This document shows, piece after piece, positions 1 to 15,800 of a stretch of 64,000 nucleotides of DNA (positions within the stretch are counted from its first letter, which is position 1; every line of letters begins with the position of its first letter). A program made the translations under genes and the position numbers. The notes beneath the pieces were generated by a model. The model did not search any database, was not told the origin of the DNA, and saw only the letters and a list, made by a program, of their open reading frames with translations. The stretch spans positions 37,129,528-37,193,527 of the forward strand of contig CM051520.1 in assembly GCA_028015205.1 (NCBI GenBank), read 5' to 3'. Source of the DNA: Mytilisepta virgata. Lineage: Eukaryota; Mollusca; Bivalvia; Mytilida; Mytilidae.

Positions 1-684
1 TTTCTCCCATTTTGCCTCGAAATCTAGTTTATTTAAGGATGTAATTTTTTCTTCTTTTGTCCTTGGTTAAAGGATTTAAATTCTAAAAACTGAAGGTCTT
101 TTCAGTAATAGTTCTTTAAAAGGGATATGGCAGATTAAACCTAGACATAAAATCTCATGTATTTCAGTTTTGCATTTTACATAGTGAGACTCTAACATTG
201 ACAAAAACTTTGCATCCCACTGCAAATTCAAGATGGCATCAGTCTGAGTGGAATTCATTGCTAATTTTTTTCACTTACTTTGTTAATAAGGATTACTTTC
301 TTGAGCATGAATTTTAGGTAAGCACAATGGTAGAGTTACCTTATACATTTTGCAACATATACATGTATGTAAAAGATGTTCTGACACAAAGAAATTCTAA
401 TTTTTTCCTTAACTCATACTACTGTACATTTTCCCATCAATGACTATTTTTTTCAACACTATTCCATAATTGTATAATAACAATTATTACAAAATACATT
501 TAGTCATGTAGATATATTTAAAAGGGATGAAAATGTTGAATATGTTATTCTTCTGAAATTTTCTATCTCTATCAATGTCCATCATCCAAACAGCTCTATT
601 ACTGTAATAACATAATGAATTTTGGTACTGAAAATGGATGTCTTCTAATATGTAAAATTAGGTATAAAAAAATAAATATATTAC
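1..684. other. 5' part of dynein intron 30, nothing recognised
   Basis: AT-rich intron sequence downstream of exon 30. An open frame on the minus strand (76-258) has no dynein motif and no fitting acceptor. I see no repeat structure. Confidence 0.6.
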
Positions 685-868
685 CTGTGTTAATGTCAGA
701 TAAATTCTGTCTGTTAAAGGTGTGATAACCAATCGTCCATTAAGACCCATATATTCATAACCGTAACCAAACTCTCCAGTACATTGTCGAACTAAAAGTT
801 CATCTGGTTCCTTTTCCCAATAAAATCTAAGCTGACTTTCCCATTCAAACTCACGAGCATCCAGAATG
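685..868 (-). CDS. DNAH10: DNAH10-like exon 30 (start of AAA1; last in window)
   Basis: Residues 1930-1991, phase 2 to 0. Acceptor CTTGTCAG, donor GTAATA. Translation [55 protein letters not shown]. In all axonemal heavy chains this is followed at once by the AAA1 Walker A exon (GPAGTGKT), which is not between base 1 and 684. Confidence 0.96.
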
Positions 869-3800
869 CTGACAAGAAAGAAAAAACCTAGTCTAGATTG
901 TTATTTCACTGCATATTGAGATTATTTTTTGTACTTTTCAATGTAAAATTTAGAAATATTTACTTCTAATACAATTATTAAAGAACACAGAAAACGAATT
1001 CTTTAAAATACTCCCTGTCAAATAATACAACCTGTACATAAAAATTGATCTCTGATAAGGTGTATTTGTAAATTACCGATCAAATTTTGAAATAATTCTC
1101 ATAAAGAGGATGAATGTGAGGGAAACACTGGTTTTTAAAAGATATAAAGACAGTAAAACTAATTTTGTATGTTTAATTATGCTATACACTAATTCAGAAT
1201 ATAAATAATCCATGTTGGATAAAACAATGAACATATAACATAATTATCTTACCTGTCTCTGACAAAGGCATCAATAATATCTCTGGCGTGTACATCTATT
1301 ATAAGTACAGAGTTAAACTTTGCTCTATCATTTTTAGAAAGAGGTGATCTGACTTGAACAACAAGGTCACCAATCTGACCGTGCAGTTTCTTGGCATAGT
1401 CTTTCATGGCTGTCTTGACCCCTTTCTTGACCTTTCTGAAGACATCCTCAACTTCCCATGTCCACCATACTTGGTTACCAGCCAAACAAATCATGCCCTG
1501 GTATCCTAACATCCATTGTACTCTGAAGTTAATCACATCACAAATTCAACAGATAAAAATATTAATAAAAAGCTACATGCACGCTTAAATTCTTATCTGA
1601 GACTTAAAAATCTAGAAATGTGAGCGACCTCACTGAGTGATACCCCCAGCTTGCAATACTATGAATGTTCAAACTTTGGAATACTTATGTCATGCTTGAG
1701 AATGTTGAATTATCTCCCCTTCCAAATTTTGAGCAGCAACCATATTCCTTCATGCACGTCTGCAGGTAGTGTACTACAACTATGTAAAGTGTAATAAAAA
1801 TCCATTGAACCGTTTAGGAGTTGCGATCACAAGCTTTAAACATGTAAAACCCTTATGTTGGATTACCTCCCTATGCAAGCATCCAGCAATAATTCTCTTG
1901 CTTCATGCACATTTACATATGTTGCCCAACCTTAAATAAAGTTTCATCAAAATCCATTGAACAATTTAGGAGGAGTTGAACTTACAACCTTTAAACATGT
2001 AAAACACTCAAGTTGGATTATCTCCCTTTGCAAGCATCCAGTGATTATTATCTTGCTTCATGCACATCTACATACGATGCCCAAAACTTTGTTTGCAGGG
2101 GGGTATAAAAAAGACATTTAGTTGGCAAGTACCTGAAAACTCACATATTTTTTTATTTTTTTTTTTGAAACGTCATGCTACATGTTACCTGTGTTTTGGT
2201 CTTTGACTCTTCTATTTACTATATAATTGTGAATTTTACTGCTTTTTGTGTTACTTGTTTCTATAATCTTAATTTTTATTTTTCAATTCTAGTTTTATGT
2301 ATCTCTTGTTGCTTTTGTATTCATAACATCTTTAACAGGTAAGATGTCAGAAATGTGAGTCTGGGGGAAAAATCAGTAGTTCCCACATTCTCAAAGGTAA
2401 TAATCAATTTTTTTCCACATCAAAGATATAAAAAAAAGCTTTTGGTAACTTTTATGAAACTGTCTATAAAGTTAATACTATCAAACTTTTAAGCTTAACT
2501 GTAACATAAATTATGCATTATCTATAACATTTACTGTTATGTTTTTGGAATATGGTGGTTGAATCTCTGTGGATTGATTTAAGAGAGAACAATGTGTTGA
2601 CAATAACACAAACTCTTGTTTTGTCTGCTTAACTTGATCATTTTATAAATTGTTATAATATGTTGAATGCTAACCTTGTTTTACCATCAGCACAGTAATA
2701 AAAGATGGCTTCCTTTGTAATCAACCTGTTTGTACTTCTCATTTCTTCTAAAACAGCCGTCATCCAGTCTTCAACACGACCTTCTGCAGGGATATGTTTT
2801 CTGAATTCCATGATTTCTCCCTCAGCTGAGATCATGGCAGCAGCCAATGTCTCACCATTAGGACCTTGTTGGAACTGTAGCTTGGCAATGTTGTCATACA
2901 TCTATAGAAATAAACAATAAGGTACATAGCCTTAACATGTCTAGACGATTTCATTGCCCTTTAACATTTGTATAGGCACAGGTCCAAAATTTTATACAGC
3001 AAACTGGATACATTTTTTAATTACAACATAAAACATTACTTCTACCTAATTAAACTGAGAAATTGTCCTTTAAAAATGGGAACACTGGGTGTTTTAGCAA
3101 TAAGCCCTTTGCATAATACCTCATTTGCTATACAAGACTGATACTTGTGTGATTTTGACCCTATCATCTACCTGACTATCTGAACACATTATCTCAAATA
3201 AAATATATATACCAATTTGTAAAAATTACAACTTTAAGAATACAATTAATATATCATCACATTACAAAGAGACAATACCTTAATCATATGTTCTTGTACA
3301 CAAGATGGATCACTGCTTCCAAGTATACTGAGTAATTCATCATCTGAGATAAAGAAGAACCGAGGGAAGGCATTACGTTTGGAATCTAAATAGTCGTTCA
3401 ATGATTTCTGACACTTCTCAAGTCCCATACTCAGATTCTCTAAATCTGATAATCTGTTCTGTGCATGACAAGACGCTTTAATTGATGGATTTTTGTGAGT
3501 CTCATTCATAATCTGAAATCAAATATTGGTATTTTATGAAAAAATTAAATAATGTATCTAAATTTCTGAATTGCAAAGAAATTTCTATTTGGATTCATTA
3601 TTGTAAATTTTAATTATCTGACAGTGCTGCAAAATTAACTATTGGGTGTCTTTTATTAAACTGCAGGATTTTTTTCATGAATATCTCAATTTCCTAAAAA
3701 TAAAATAAAAAGTATTTTTCTACCTACTGTTGAATGTTTGCAAGTTTTGTTCTAAAAAGTTTGAACCATGGTGACTTTTGGGATGGAAAAAATTGTCATT

Positions 3801-6800
3801 TGAATTGTACATAACTGTTATAATCTACAGTTTTTCTTCAAGAAATCAGTTGCCCATGTTTGTAGGACACACAGTAATCAAGGATGTAATTATTATATAA
3901 TATCCAGTAGCAATGTCAAAAACTGAGTCTGTTTCTGTGATCGTCAGCTTGTTGTATTTCCGCATTAAAAGACAAACTGCACTTATTTCTGAATTTACAG
4001 TTTTCAACCAAAATTAACATACCCAAATTGTATTAAAGGGATTTTTAGTAAGAGTTAATTAACCATATCAAAATTTATAGATACAGCTTTCAATAAATGT
4101 ATCTAATTTTAAATAATATTTTAAGTCATCTGCATACCTTCTTGAAAGTTTTGTCAATATTGTCAAATTTTTTGGCTTCTTCTGGTAGCTGTGACCTAAT
4201 ATCTCCACCAATGAAAATACCTTCCAAATACATCCATTTTCTCTGTACTACCATCCACACCTATAATAAACAAGAAGACATCAAATTTTTCTGCTGTGAT
4301 ATTCATCTCTGTTCTGTAACACTGTACATATTTTTGTGTTAACTTTCACCGAGAGAGACAGATTCTGTCTAAAAACAAGTCAGAAATCTTCTGTAATCAA
4401 ATTTTTAAATATAAATTCATTTTATTATATATTTTTTTTTATATAAACATTAAGACAAAAATTTTACTTGCTAGTCTATTTATAAACCTGAAACTATTGA
4501 ACAGAAAAGTATTTTTTTCGGTATATATAAAGACTTACTGACTGCATATTCAGGGAATAGTAAATTTATTTATTTATCCCCTGGATACAAACGATTGCCC
4601 TATGCACAAGGAGATTCAAAAGACTGTGATGCCAATCAAGAGTAAAAAAAATATTTTGCCCTAATCTTATTATTATCACCATCTAATTTTTGGGGTAATT
4701 CTTACTATACATCACAAATCAATAATGCCTTTTACAGCTAGTTAGGGCAGATAAATTATGAAACACAGTAAATAATAATGAGTAACTTACATCTAAAACC
4801 TCTGAAATAAGTGACAAACTCTTCTCCCAATTCTGTACTGTATTGAGGAATGGTCCAATAAATCTAGAGGCAGACATACTTTGCAGATTCATTGCACTAT
4901 CATCCAATATCTGTAAAACTTCATCTATAGCACCAAGGATAAAACCTCGGTTAGATGTCCCTTTCATGTAACTGTATACATTAAATTTCATGTTATTCCA
5001 TGTTTCCTCCACTTCTTTCACTCCCTAGACAAAAAAAAAACATCATATTTAACAAATTGGTCTCTCTGAAGAAGTCGAAAATTACTTTCAAATGTAAATT
5101 TTTATTACATAATTCTGTGTACCAAATATAAATTGAAGGATAAAACCCAATATCATAACACACATAATACACTTCAAAGGTACAATGTTGCATTTGATAT
5201 TATCATTCAATTCTGTTTATTTTTTTTATTGAAGTTCCATAATTCCAGGACTGAAATTCCTTAAAATAGAATGGGATGTTATCTTTATTATTTTCAAAAT
5301 TCTTATAAAATCTTGCATGATTTCCGTTAAACCATCCTACAATTAATCATAAAAAAAGTCCTTTCAGAAATAAACAGTCCTGTAACTCCAAAAATAAAAT
5401 CTCCCATATCTGAATGAAAATTTTAGGAAAAATCATGAAGTCAAGATTTAGTTATTTTACATACACAAATTTTTCCACAAATGATTACAAATTATGTTCT
5501 AACTCCAAACCTTGGTATTAAATAAGCTAGTCTAAGTTGATCAAACTAAGAGGCCCTTGAATATCTAAGGCTATCTTTCAGTAAAAGTTGAAAGTACAGA
5601 CATACCTTTTCAATGCTCATTTCTTTACTGGCTTTTGTAACAATTTCAGCAATGGTATCTTGGTACCTGTGTAACTCCATGGCAAAGACATTAGCTAAAG
5701 TAAAAGTTTCGGGATTTATATCAAATTTCTGTCCTGTTTTGTTCATCAATTCTTTCCAGTGACTGTAAATAAAATTAATATTCATAAGAACATAATCCAA
5801 AACAACAACATTCAATGTAGATAGAAGCTGTCAAGTACCTGACTTAATTGTACAATTATTTTTTTTAACAAAAATAAACCTGAAAAACCCATTTGTAATA
5901 AAGGAAAATCTTATTAAAATTCTTTCGTAAATTTTCTTTTTTTTATGCAAGAACTAAAATACTGACAGCTGTGTTATGAACTTGCATAAACAAGAGAAGA
6001 CATTTCAACATTTGAAAAAAATCAATCCTGTAATCAATCCTGTTATGTACCGTTCTCTCAGGGCATCATGTTTCAGATCAACAAACAGAGGTAGAGAGTC
6101 TCGGAACTCTTTCATCTTGGACTCCAATGCTCTAGCTGTCTGAGTTGCCTTCACATCTCTAGGCATTTTTCTAAGGTTCTTTAAGAACAGTTCTATGCCA
6201 TCTTGAAGGACTTGAACATTCAGATTAGACCACAGTGTCTCGGCCCATTGTTCTCTGGCAGCCTGCAATATAATAGCACCAAATTTACCATTATCATTCA
6301 CTTTGTTCCAAGTTAACAAAGTCATGTATAATAATAATAATCTCTCTAAGATAAAATATCTTGTAGGTTGGCTCTTTTTTATTATATACACGAAAATAGT
6401 TTTGAACATAAATTATTTTCACTGGTGCACTAAAGGTATGTACAAAGAAAATACAGCCAAAGATGTTTGTGTGGAACACTTTTTAACTGAAAACTAATTA
6501 GACGTCAAAATTGCTGGATGAAGTTAAATTTTAGTCCAAAACATTCTGTGTAAATTGAACAGTCAATTCAAACATGCTTGATTTGAACAGATCAGTTATG
6601 TTGGACACCTGTTCTAATCACATTTTAACCTTTCTGCAGTATTTATGAGTTACCATTCTATCTGTCTATGACTTTTATATGATAATCAGGCGTTTTTATC
6701 AAAATTTTGAAAGAAAAGCATTTGTGTTTTCAATGTTATGTGTGTGAATTAAGCAAAAGGTAGATCAGTTTTCTGTAAGTCTAATTTTAACTGTAAAATA

Positions 6801-9800
6801 AAACAACAATAACAGTGGGCAGTTTTTAATGCAGGTTAATCTGTATTGAGAAATGTATTTAAAAACTGGTCGAAAATTCATTGGACATGAAATAATTCAT
6901 ACCAATTGTTCTTCATATAAGCTATACACCATTTCCAATCCCTTCATCTGTTTTTGAACCTCAAGTAAGTCTGGGTACATTGTAATCGGTAAATCAAACA
7001 GTTTTTCAGCATTGGCAAGCTCCTGTCGAACCTGTTCTAAATCTTGAGTTTCCTTTCTGAATGATTTCATTAACTCTAGTCCTGTGAACAATGAGAGTTA
7101 AATAATGTTAAAAGTTGTCCAAATCATAAAAGATGTTATGTATGTGGCCACTAACATAAGGTGTAACATAACAGATACTTTAATTTTAGAACAAAAATCA
7201 TAATTTAAATTGTATCCCACATTAGTTAAACACGATTTACTGTCTGCCTTTCGTCCAAAATATACAGTAACTGAAAAAACCTTCTCATCATAATCAGATT
7301 CTGAGAATGCAATTATTTTGTTTTAAAGAATTTTGGCAAATTTGTATTTTTTCTGAAAATAAAAGAGAGATATGTTTTAACGACAATGATTTAAAGTTTA
7401 AATTTTAATGTCTACCTTTGTCCAAATCTGTGCCAATAGCTCCTGGTCCAGATTCATAAAACTTTGTAAGGAAACTTTGTATATCCTTTTTAAACTCTTT
7501 AATTTGATCTTGTGTATACTGAAAAAAAAAAAAAACAATCAATGTATAAATCATCTTTGGATCTACAAAAAAAGACAGATAATAAATAAGCAATGTTTTA
7601 TCAGGTATCACAACAAAATCAACATTACATTAAGTTTTTAATGTCATAAGCATAACTTTGTATGAACTTGCAATTGCAGAGTTCTATATTATTTTTTCAA
7701 AATGATTCTATTCATTCACTTGGATTTAATTTCAATTAAAAAATTTAGACAATGATCGACGAAGATAGTAATTTTTATGAAAAATAAAATAAACAACTTT
7801 TAACCAAAAAGATATTCGGTAGACAAGATTTTCTCTAATTTTCAGGCAATTTAACAGTCTCTTGACCGGTGTTGGAAAAATTGATAATCTCACCAGCGAG
7901 TTTTTGGTTCTCGGAAAATGATTGGTCTTCCAAAAATTTCCTTAGTTACACATAAACAAACGTGATCCTGTCATCTATTTTGTAATAACAGATGTCCTTA
8001 AACAAATGTTTGAAATTCCAACTTGGGGGACAGATAGGATTCATTAAGGGTCAAATCTGAACATGCCGTGTTCTTCTTCGTCTTCCCTTCTGTCCGCAAA
8101 TGTGACTGAGGGTATCTTGGACATTTCACATATTCATGTGGTCAGCTATTATCTAGATAAATTAACAAAGTTCTGTTCTTCCTAAAACCTGTGTAAAATT
8201 ATCAACTGAAAAGAATTAAACTTTAATACTGACCTCCGTGAACTTCTTTTTGACATTGAACAGACCTGCATCTGTGTTTTTAGATTTGTATACTAATTCA
8301 TCCCAGATCTGTGGCATTTTCCATTGTAACTCTTTCTCTTCATCTGTAACCTGTAGAAATAAATTACCAACACTAGATAAGCTTCTTAGTCAAACACTGT
8401 ATGTCTATAATCTTGCAGTATTGTTAATTTATAAAAATAATGTGGTGCATATCTAAATTCAGCAAGCAAAGAGTGACAAAGAAACAGCAGTATCATATCA
8501 AAAGAGAAATATAAAATAAAGACATGTTAATCTACATGAGAAACTAAACATACAATACAAGAATATGATACAAAAAGAAAACAAAAAACCCACTTCTTTC
8601 AGCAAGTTCTAGATGTTCCCATTCATCATTTTTAAGCAGTAAAACCTGCCATGTTTTTTTTTGTTTCTATTGTGGAACATGAACATTTATAGTGCAAATG
8701 TATGGTATGTATTATCTGGAAAAGAGGCATTTCATTCAGAAATGAAATAATTTTCTTACAAATTAATGATATAATACTTGAAAGTTTACAGAAAATGACA
8801 ACCAAAAAAATTTAAGAAGTGATTTTTGCTAGTCTAAATCTGCTGAAGATAAATATTTAATTAAAACTTTATCCTGACTGTTGAAAAAAAAAAACATTTC
8901 GCCTGATAAAATTCCAAACAAACTGATGAATGTTATTTACCTGTATATCATACATGGACAAAGTTCTGTATCTCTCCTGTATATCTCGTATCTTATTTTC
9001 TACCTCCAGTGACATGGCTTTAATGTCTGATATTGTAGTCAATACAAATTTCAGATCTTCCAGTGTGTTGGGAGACTGTTCTAAATCATCTGATTTGTCC
9101 TGAAATATTATACAAATATTTGATTATCTATTTCATATATATAATGTGTCTATAAGACACAGATGCCCTGCCCTAAAAACAATATAGGTATTGCTAAACT
9201 GCATTGTACTACATGTATACAAGAGGACTGTAGTGGTGAAATATCATTGATATATTACTATAGGTTTCTAAGAAATGAACCTAAACGCAAAACTTAAGTC
9301 ACTGAAGCATAAAATGTAGGTTTTAGCGACCCAAGTGTTGCTGAACTGCGTTATACTATACAAGAGGACTGTAGTGGTGAAATATCATTGATATATTACT
9401 ATAGGTTCCTGAGAAATGGAGCTAAACGCAAAACATAACCGAATCGGGATGTACAAGGGTAAATCTATATGCCCCAGCAACATTCATGGTGGGGCATAAA
9501 AATACTAATTTCTTTCAGTCTGATCATATTGAAAAGAACACAAATTGTCAGTAGCTGTAGCAATTTCATGTAAAATATAATTCCAGTATTTTATCTGCAG
9601 CTAATCATCCCATCTTTTTTATTCCTGATGGCTGTTTTAATATGTGTTCATTTAACTCATTTCATTGACTGATCAATGTCATGTTCTATGTGAACAGATA
9701 TTTCAGGCATTTATTGTAATGGCAGTCATCAACAATTTAAACAAGAAGCTATCTGAGTGACAACAAAACAGATTCTCCTTCATCCCTGTTTGGAGCTGAG

Positions 9801-12800
9801 CAGCATGCCACCCAGCCACCTGCATGTCCACCTAAGTAATAGCTGCCACCCAGCCACCTGCCTGTCCGCATAAGTAATAGCTTTGAAGCATGCCACCCAG
9901 CCAGCTGCCTGGTCTTGGCAAATGCTAAATCTTATTACGTATGTATCATTTGTACATACATCATATCCTTACATTTTCATATAATGGCAAGAAAAATCAA
10001 GCAAAATAACAATTTTTTTTAAAATACACATAATATTTGAAATAAAAGAAAGAAAAAGGAGATATATCACAGTCCATATACTTGTATAACACTGCTTACA
10101 TCTAAATCATCTCTAAGTTTGAAGAGGCTTTCTTTGGCTGAGTCTCTGAGTATTTTACCCAGACAAGTTATCCACTGTTTTGCGTTCTCCTTGACAGAGG
10201 AAGCCAATGGTCCCATATGAAGACGAATACATTCCTGATCTTTTATTAGTGGCTGATTGCCAACTTCATCTATTGTTTTGTAATAATACTGCAACTTGTC
10301 ATCAAATGCCACCACTGTTGGTCCTTTCTGGAACCATTTATCTGCTATACCTTGCTGCAAAGTAAAATTGATTGATATTAAGATCATCTATATGGTGATT
10401 TATACTCAAACATCCAACAAAAAAATTAATCTTTTGTAAATAATACATAATTATAAGCAAATACCACTTTGTATTTAGATTATGATGACACTGAAAATTA
10501 AGTGGGAAATTATAACTAGAGGCTCCCAGGACCCTGTATCACTTTGGCATAAAAAAAATGAGAAAAGGGAATTAAAATTCATTAAAAACGAAGACTGACA
10601 TCTATGCTTTTTTGCTTTTTTTTATCAATAGCAGTGACTGTACTGCTCTGTGGTACTGACCACATACAAAATTTATAAAGAGGACAGATTTAGTGTAAAG
10701 TTTCAAAGACAATTAAAAACTTTTAAACTAAAATTTGCTGTTTTGTCCATTTTGAGTAACAATGGTAATTGTGGCCACATTGGCCAGAGAGACCCATAAC
10801 ATGAAAAAACAAAAAATGTTTGATGTGAAATACAAGCTGCTGTATTGCACAATGAATCTTCTTGTAGGAGCTATTGGCATGGATTTTTCAAGGTAAACCA
10901 CAGATTCAGAGTGGGGCTTGGACCTTCAAAAACACCTTTGTATTTTTAAAATTGATGAGAGCAGACATACTAACCTTATCTACTTTCCAAATACTTTTGT
11001 ACTTTTTCCATCTGTTAAGATATCTTGTCATGCTGGTCAACGTTCCTTTAATATTGTTCTGAATTGTCTGTACATAGTCTATCACTATTGGATTGACAGA
11101 TATATCAGAGAAAAAGCTGAACACGTAAGGTTCATCTTCTCCTTCTACCTTCTGTGGTGGTGTATCTATACATGTACCATTCATCCATCTTACAAACAGT
11201 TTAGTCCTTCAAAAACAAACAAATTTGGGTTAATATTACAGAGAGTGGTTCAGGGATATTTTTGTGAAACATTTTTGCAGGTTTTTTTCTGTCACAAGTT
11301 CTCAAGTCAGAAGTCCATTATTCACTATGTTTCAAGCATACTGGTAAAAATGCAATATGGAAGTTAATTTTTTCAATTTTATTCATTGTGAACGATATTT
11401 TTACTTAATGTTCACATCTCCCCTGAATGACTCTTGTTACAGTTTAAAGTTTTGAAGGAATTTATTCAGGATTTTTCTAAATGAAATATCTTATTGTTGG
11501 TTTTTTCATATGTTACTGAAAAGTTGTTTCAAAGATAACAAATTTCTATATTCTGTAAGTTTCTAGTAAATACACAACAGCGGATATAGCTATATTTTTT
11601 CAAATATATATATTCAAGGTTCAAATTCACATATAAAAATTGGTATTCAATGAAATATCGTGAGTGACATACATTATTTTATTCAACAATGACCAATATT
11701 TGATAGCAAATAAACAACACCAATACAAAAATATCTATCAATCAAATTACAACAGAATTAAATATTTAAAAATATCTATCCAAATAATGTACATGTAACT
11801 TTTATAGAAAGGCTCAAGTTATCACATTATAACACTAGTTCGGTTACAAACATACATGTACAGTACATGTATATTTTGTTTGCCATACTGTCCTTTATAC
11901 TTTTGTTTATGTTTCCTTATGAAGAATGATCTTACATCTAAGATCTGCTGTAAAATGTAATCTGTTAAAACACCTGTAATTATAGAGTACCGTACTTACT
12001 CTATTTATTCGCCACAAAAATACACCTATTTTTAAGGAAAATTGTTGAAAAAATAGAGTTTTCGTATTTCCGTCGACATCATTGTCATTTTTTAACTCCA
12101 TTGACCTGGTCAACGTACTTTAAGAATAGGCAATTGAAATAGTGGGTCATACTTGCGATATTGTTATTTCATTTTGCTTTCATGAATTGGTTTTTGTACC
12201 TTCAAATAAATAGTTGTTTTAATGTTGAAGACAAAAACAGTAGCAAACTTCAAATGACCCGCCATGTTGTTAACTAATATGCAACACGTGAATATCTTAG
12301 AAATAATTTTTATAATCTGGATTTGGAGCATCTCACAAATGATTTTTCAAACACATGTTCAACGTTTGTAGTCTTGTCGTCTTTTTAGAACATATTATAA
12401 CTATAACATTTAAATGTCTAATAAACAATGATAAGAGGATTTGTTTTGTAAAAACATTATTCATTTCATTTGAAAATTTATTTCTCTGAGAAATGTGAAT
12501 ACACAATTACGTTCCGAATTCGTTTTAGATTTCTTTTCAAAAGTAAACTTCCATGTAGGAAAATTCAATAAAATTTACTTAAAAATCGATCTTGTTTCAA
12601 TCAAATTGATTAATATAGATAGTTTAAATGGTTTAGAAAGACGAAATAAACACTCCATAAGGACTGAAAGTAATTAACTTACCTAAGAAGTTAAAATTAC
12701 TGACTGTCACCAACTGAGAAAAACGTTTTGAAATTGTCAAAAAAATAAAGTTACCAAAAAATTCAATTTTCCTTGAATTTTCAAACGTGTCGAATAATTA

Positions 12801-15800
12801 GGCCGTCCAATAATTAGGGTTATTACGGTAGTTAGTTATGCTATACTATCTATTAGTCAGCTTTATGTAATGGCTTTCATCCATTAAGTGAGTGATATTC
12901 TATTCAAAAATGCCTCAGAAACCGACAATACAGTAATAAACCTACCCTTCCACACAGTCTCTAACACACTGTAATGTGAGTTTGTATACTTCATTTGCTT
13001 GTGGATGTAAAACAACATCAGGTGCTGCCAATAATGTCTCAACTTGAAACAGTGGCTTCTCTGTACGTAAAGCGTTCTCAAACTTCCTTAGGTTGTTTAA
13101 AATTAACTGAAAATATCAATCATCAAAATTCCTCTTTATAAAATAAGATCAATCATTTATAACAGTAAAATATTTAATGTAAGACTTAATTATTGTGATC
13201 TTCATCAATTTGAATTTTGAATTAAAAAAAAATAAATGCATAAATTTTCTAATCTTTAGTAAATATAATGAATCCAATATAATTAAATTCTCTAAATGTT
13301 AAATTCATCATCAAAATTATATATTCATTAGGAATTTATGTGTGTTTGAAACTTGAAGATACAAAATATGCATTTCAGGTCCTGATTTTGACAACTGTGA
13401 AAGAAGAAGGGAAATGGTACTCTGGCACTATGTATTATAAAAGAACCGTAATGGACAAATCCAGACTTCAAGACAGGGAAAAAATCAGGGTCTGCAGAAA
13501 TTAATTGATATAAATTATTATCTCTGCCATACTAAACATAACTATATAAAAAAATATCTTTTAATATAAATTATAGTACCTTGTTTAGAGAATCAAAAAC
13601 CTTTCTTTCCCAGTGAGCATAGTATGATGAAAGCTTGGCCGATCTTCCTGAGTTTGTATGTACGACTAGACCTTCCATTTTTGTAAGTAATGGTCCTATG
13701 GCTCTGTATTTCCTGGCAAGGATCTCAAAATCTTTGGCCCTTTCTCTCTCAACATGTTCAAAATATTCCTACAAAATGTAAGAGTGAATCCAGTATGAAT
13801 CTGATTGGTCACTAGCAAGCATTTTATAGAAGGCACATCTAATCAAGGATCTAGTTCATATTACAGTTAAACCAGTAAAAGTGCATCCAAGGGACCAGAA
13901 ATAAGTGCCCTATATGAGCAGGTGCCCTCTATATAGAGGTTAATAGTACATGCTTTGTTAATGAATGGGACTTTTTCAATGTGCCCTTTATAGACAGTGA
14001 TCTGCTATATAGAGGTGCACTTTAAAGCAGGTTTGACTGTACTTCAATTGTGTTATTTTTGGTTTACTGTAAAAGCAGAAATTTTCGTTAGGGATTTAAT
14101 CTTTTTCGTGGGTAAGTACATTACATTAGGGAATTAATCTATTTTGTGAATAAGTACATTTCGTTAGGGATTTAATCTTTTTCGTAGGTAAGTAGATATA
14201 TAATCAACAAAAACGAATGAAATACAACAACCAAGTTAAAATCAATATTTGTTAAATTTGGAATCCATGAAATTTTATCCCAACGAAATAATTTTCAGAA
14301 AGCCTCCACTAAATTTTAACTCCATGAAAATTATTAATTTTTCAGTATGTCTCAAGTACCAACTCATTGAACTTGTTGCAATTTTTTACATGTTTATTAT
14401 GTATCTTTTTATCTCCCAACAATGTCAATAGAAGAAGTGGAGAGAGTAGAGTTACTTTTATACAAGTTTCTTTGTCATTGTATTTTTTATGCTGTACCTT
14501 GACAGCCTTCTTGACAGTGGTTGTACATTTCATTTGTTAAGTTGTAACCTTGACAAATGTCTTTGTCAGTGGTCTTATGTTTGTTTTGTTGCAACCTTGA
14601 CAACCATCTTTGTCTGTGGTTGTACGTTTTTTTTTGTTAATTTGTAACCTTGACAACCGTCTTTGTCAATGGTTTTATGTCTGCTTTGTTGTAATTTTGA
14701 CAACCGTCTTTGTCAGTGGTTTTATGTCTGCTTTTTGTAATCTTGACAACCGTCTTTGTCAGTGGTTTTATGTCTGCTTTGTTGTAATCTCGACAACGGT
14801 CTTTGTCAATTGTTGTATGTTTCTATTTTTGTAAATGTATTTTTTTGTTCTTGTTAATTTCTTCACACCATTTTGATATGATGCCATGAATAGTGTGTCA
14901 TCCATTGTGGACAGTTTTATTTTTCGGATGCTGTTTCAAAGTCGCTTTTCATAGACACGTCTTAGCCAGGCATTTATTTCTATTAATTGCACAATGTCCT
15001 ACAAAATAATCATGGAAATAACATCAGGTAACTTTTCTCGTTTCTACAAAAATTATTTTAATATGTCTTACCTTACAACTAGGTAATGTATCAGGATACT
15101 TCTGTGGTGGTGCCTTGAACAAGTTGGCATTCTCTATCATTTGTAATCTTTGGTTAATATCTTTAGCATTCTTCTTTATTTGATTTACTAAAGATTCAAA
15201 TTTGGCTATGGCCTGAGAGAAAACAAAAAAGTAAAATTAAGAATAAGTATTGAAGCATGTATAAGACACAAATATATCCATTAAATTTAATAATGATACT
15301 GAAATGTCATATATCTGGTTTTCAGTTATGCTGATCATAGTAAAAACTTTTTTAAATGATCAATTTTTAATTTTGCAAAAATCCACTATAAATTGTATAT
15401 GCCATGTTGTTGGATGCATATAAATCTAAAAGGTTTCAAATACTGAGATACAGACATCACTTGTGTACTTACAGCACTACTTTTTTGTACAAAGTCACTG
15501 ATCCCTAATGAACTCCAGTTGAGCAGTTTAGAACCAGGTCTGATCACTCTCCGTAACTGTTTCATGTGGTCTTGTAACAGATCAGTCTGTGAAAACATAT
15601 AGGTCTTTCAATATGTTGTTTATAAAACATGAACCAGCAGCCATATTAAAAAAACTTACAAGACCTACAAAATCTATCCTAAAACTAAAGAGATTTTTTC
15701 CACAATATGCTACCATTTATATATGTCCATTATATGGTGTAAATTGGTGGATAATTATGAAATTATAACACTATTCACAAATACTATTACAAAGATACTA

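Larger units (their letters stand above)
869..8940. other. Dynein introns 29 to 19, mostly featureless
   Basis: Introns at 869-1252, 1523-2674, 2902-3278, 3513-4137, 4261-4790, 5025-5605, 5763-6050, 6263-6902, 7082-7415, 7519-8233 and 8351-8940. All are bounded by GT-AG on the minus strand. Apart from the repeat at 1.69-2.09 kb I see only AT-rich unique sequence and short A/T runs. Confidence 0.6.

Noticed and set aside
1..258. Next dynein exon with the AAA1 P-loop
   Set aside because: No GPAGTGKT-like sequence or fitting acceptor in any minus-strand frame; the region reads as intron.
14610..14834. Plus-strand open frame with a repeated 16-residue unit
   Set aside because: It is created by the 48-bp minisatellite period; no codon bias, start context or homology supports a gene.
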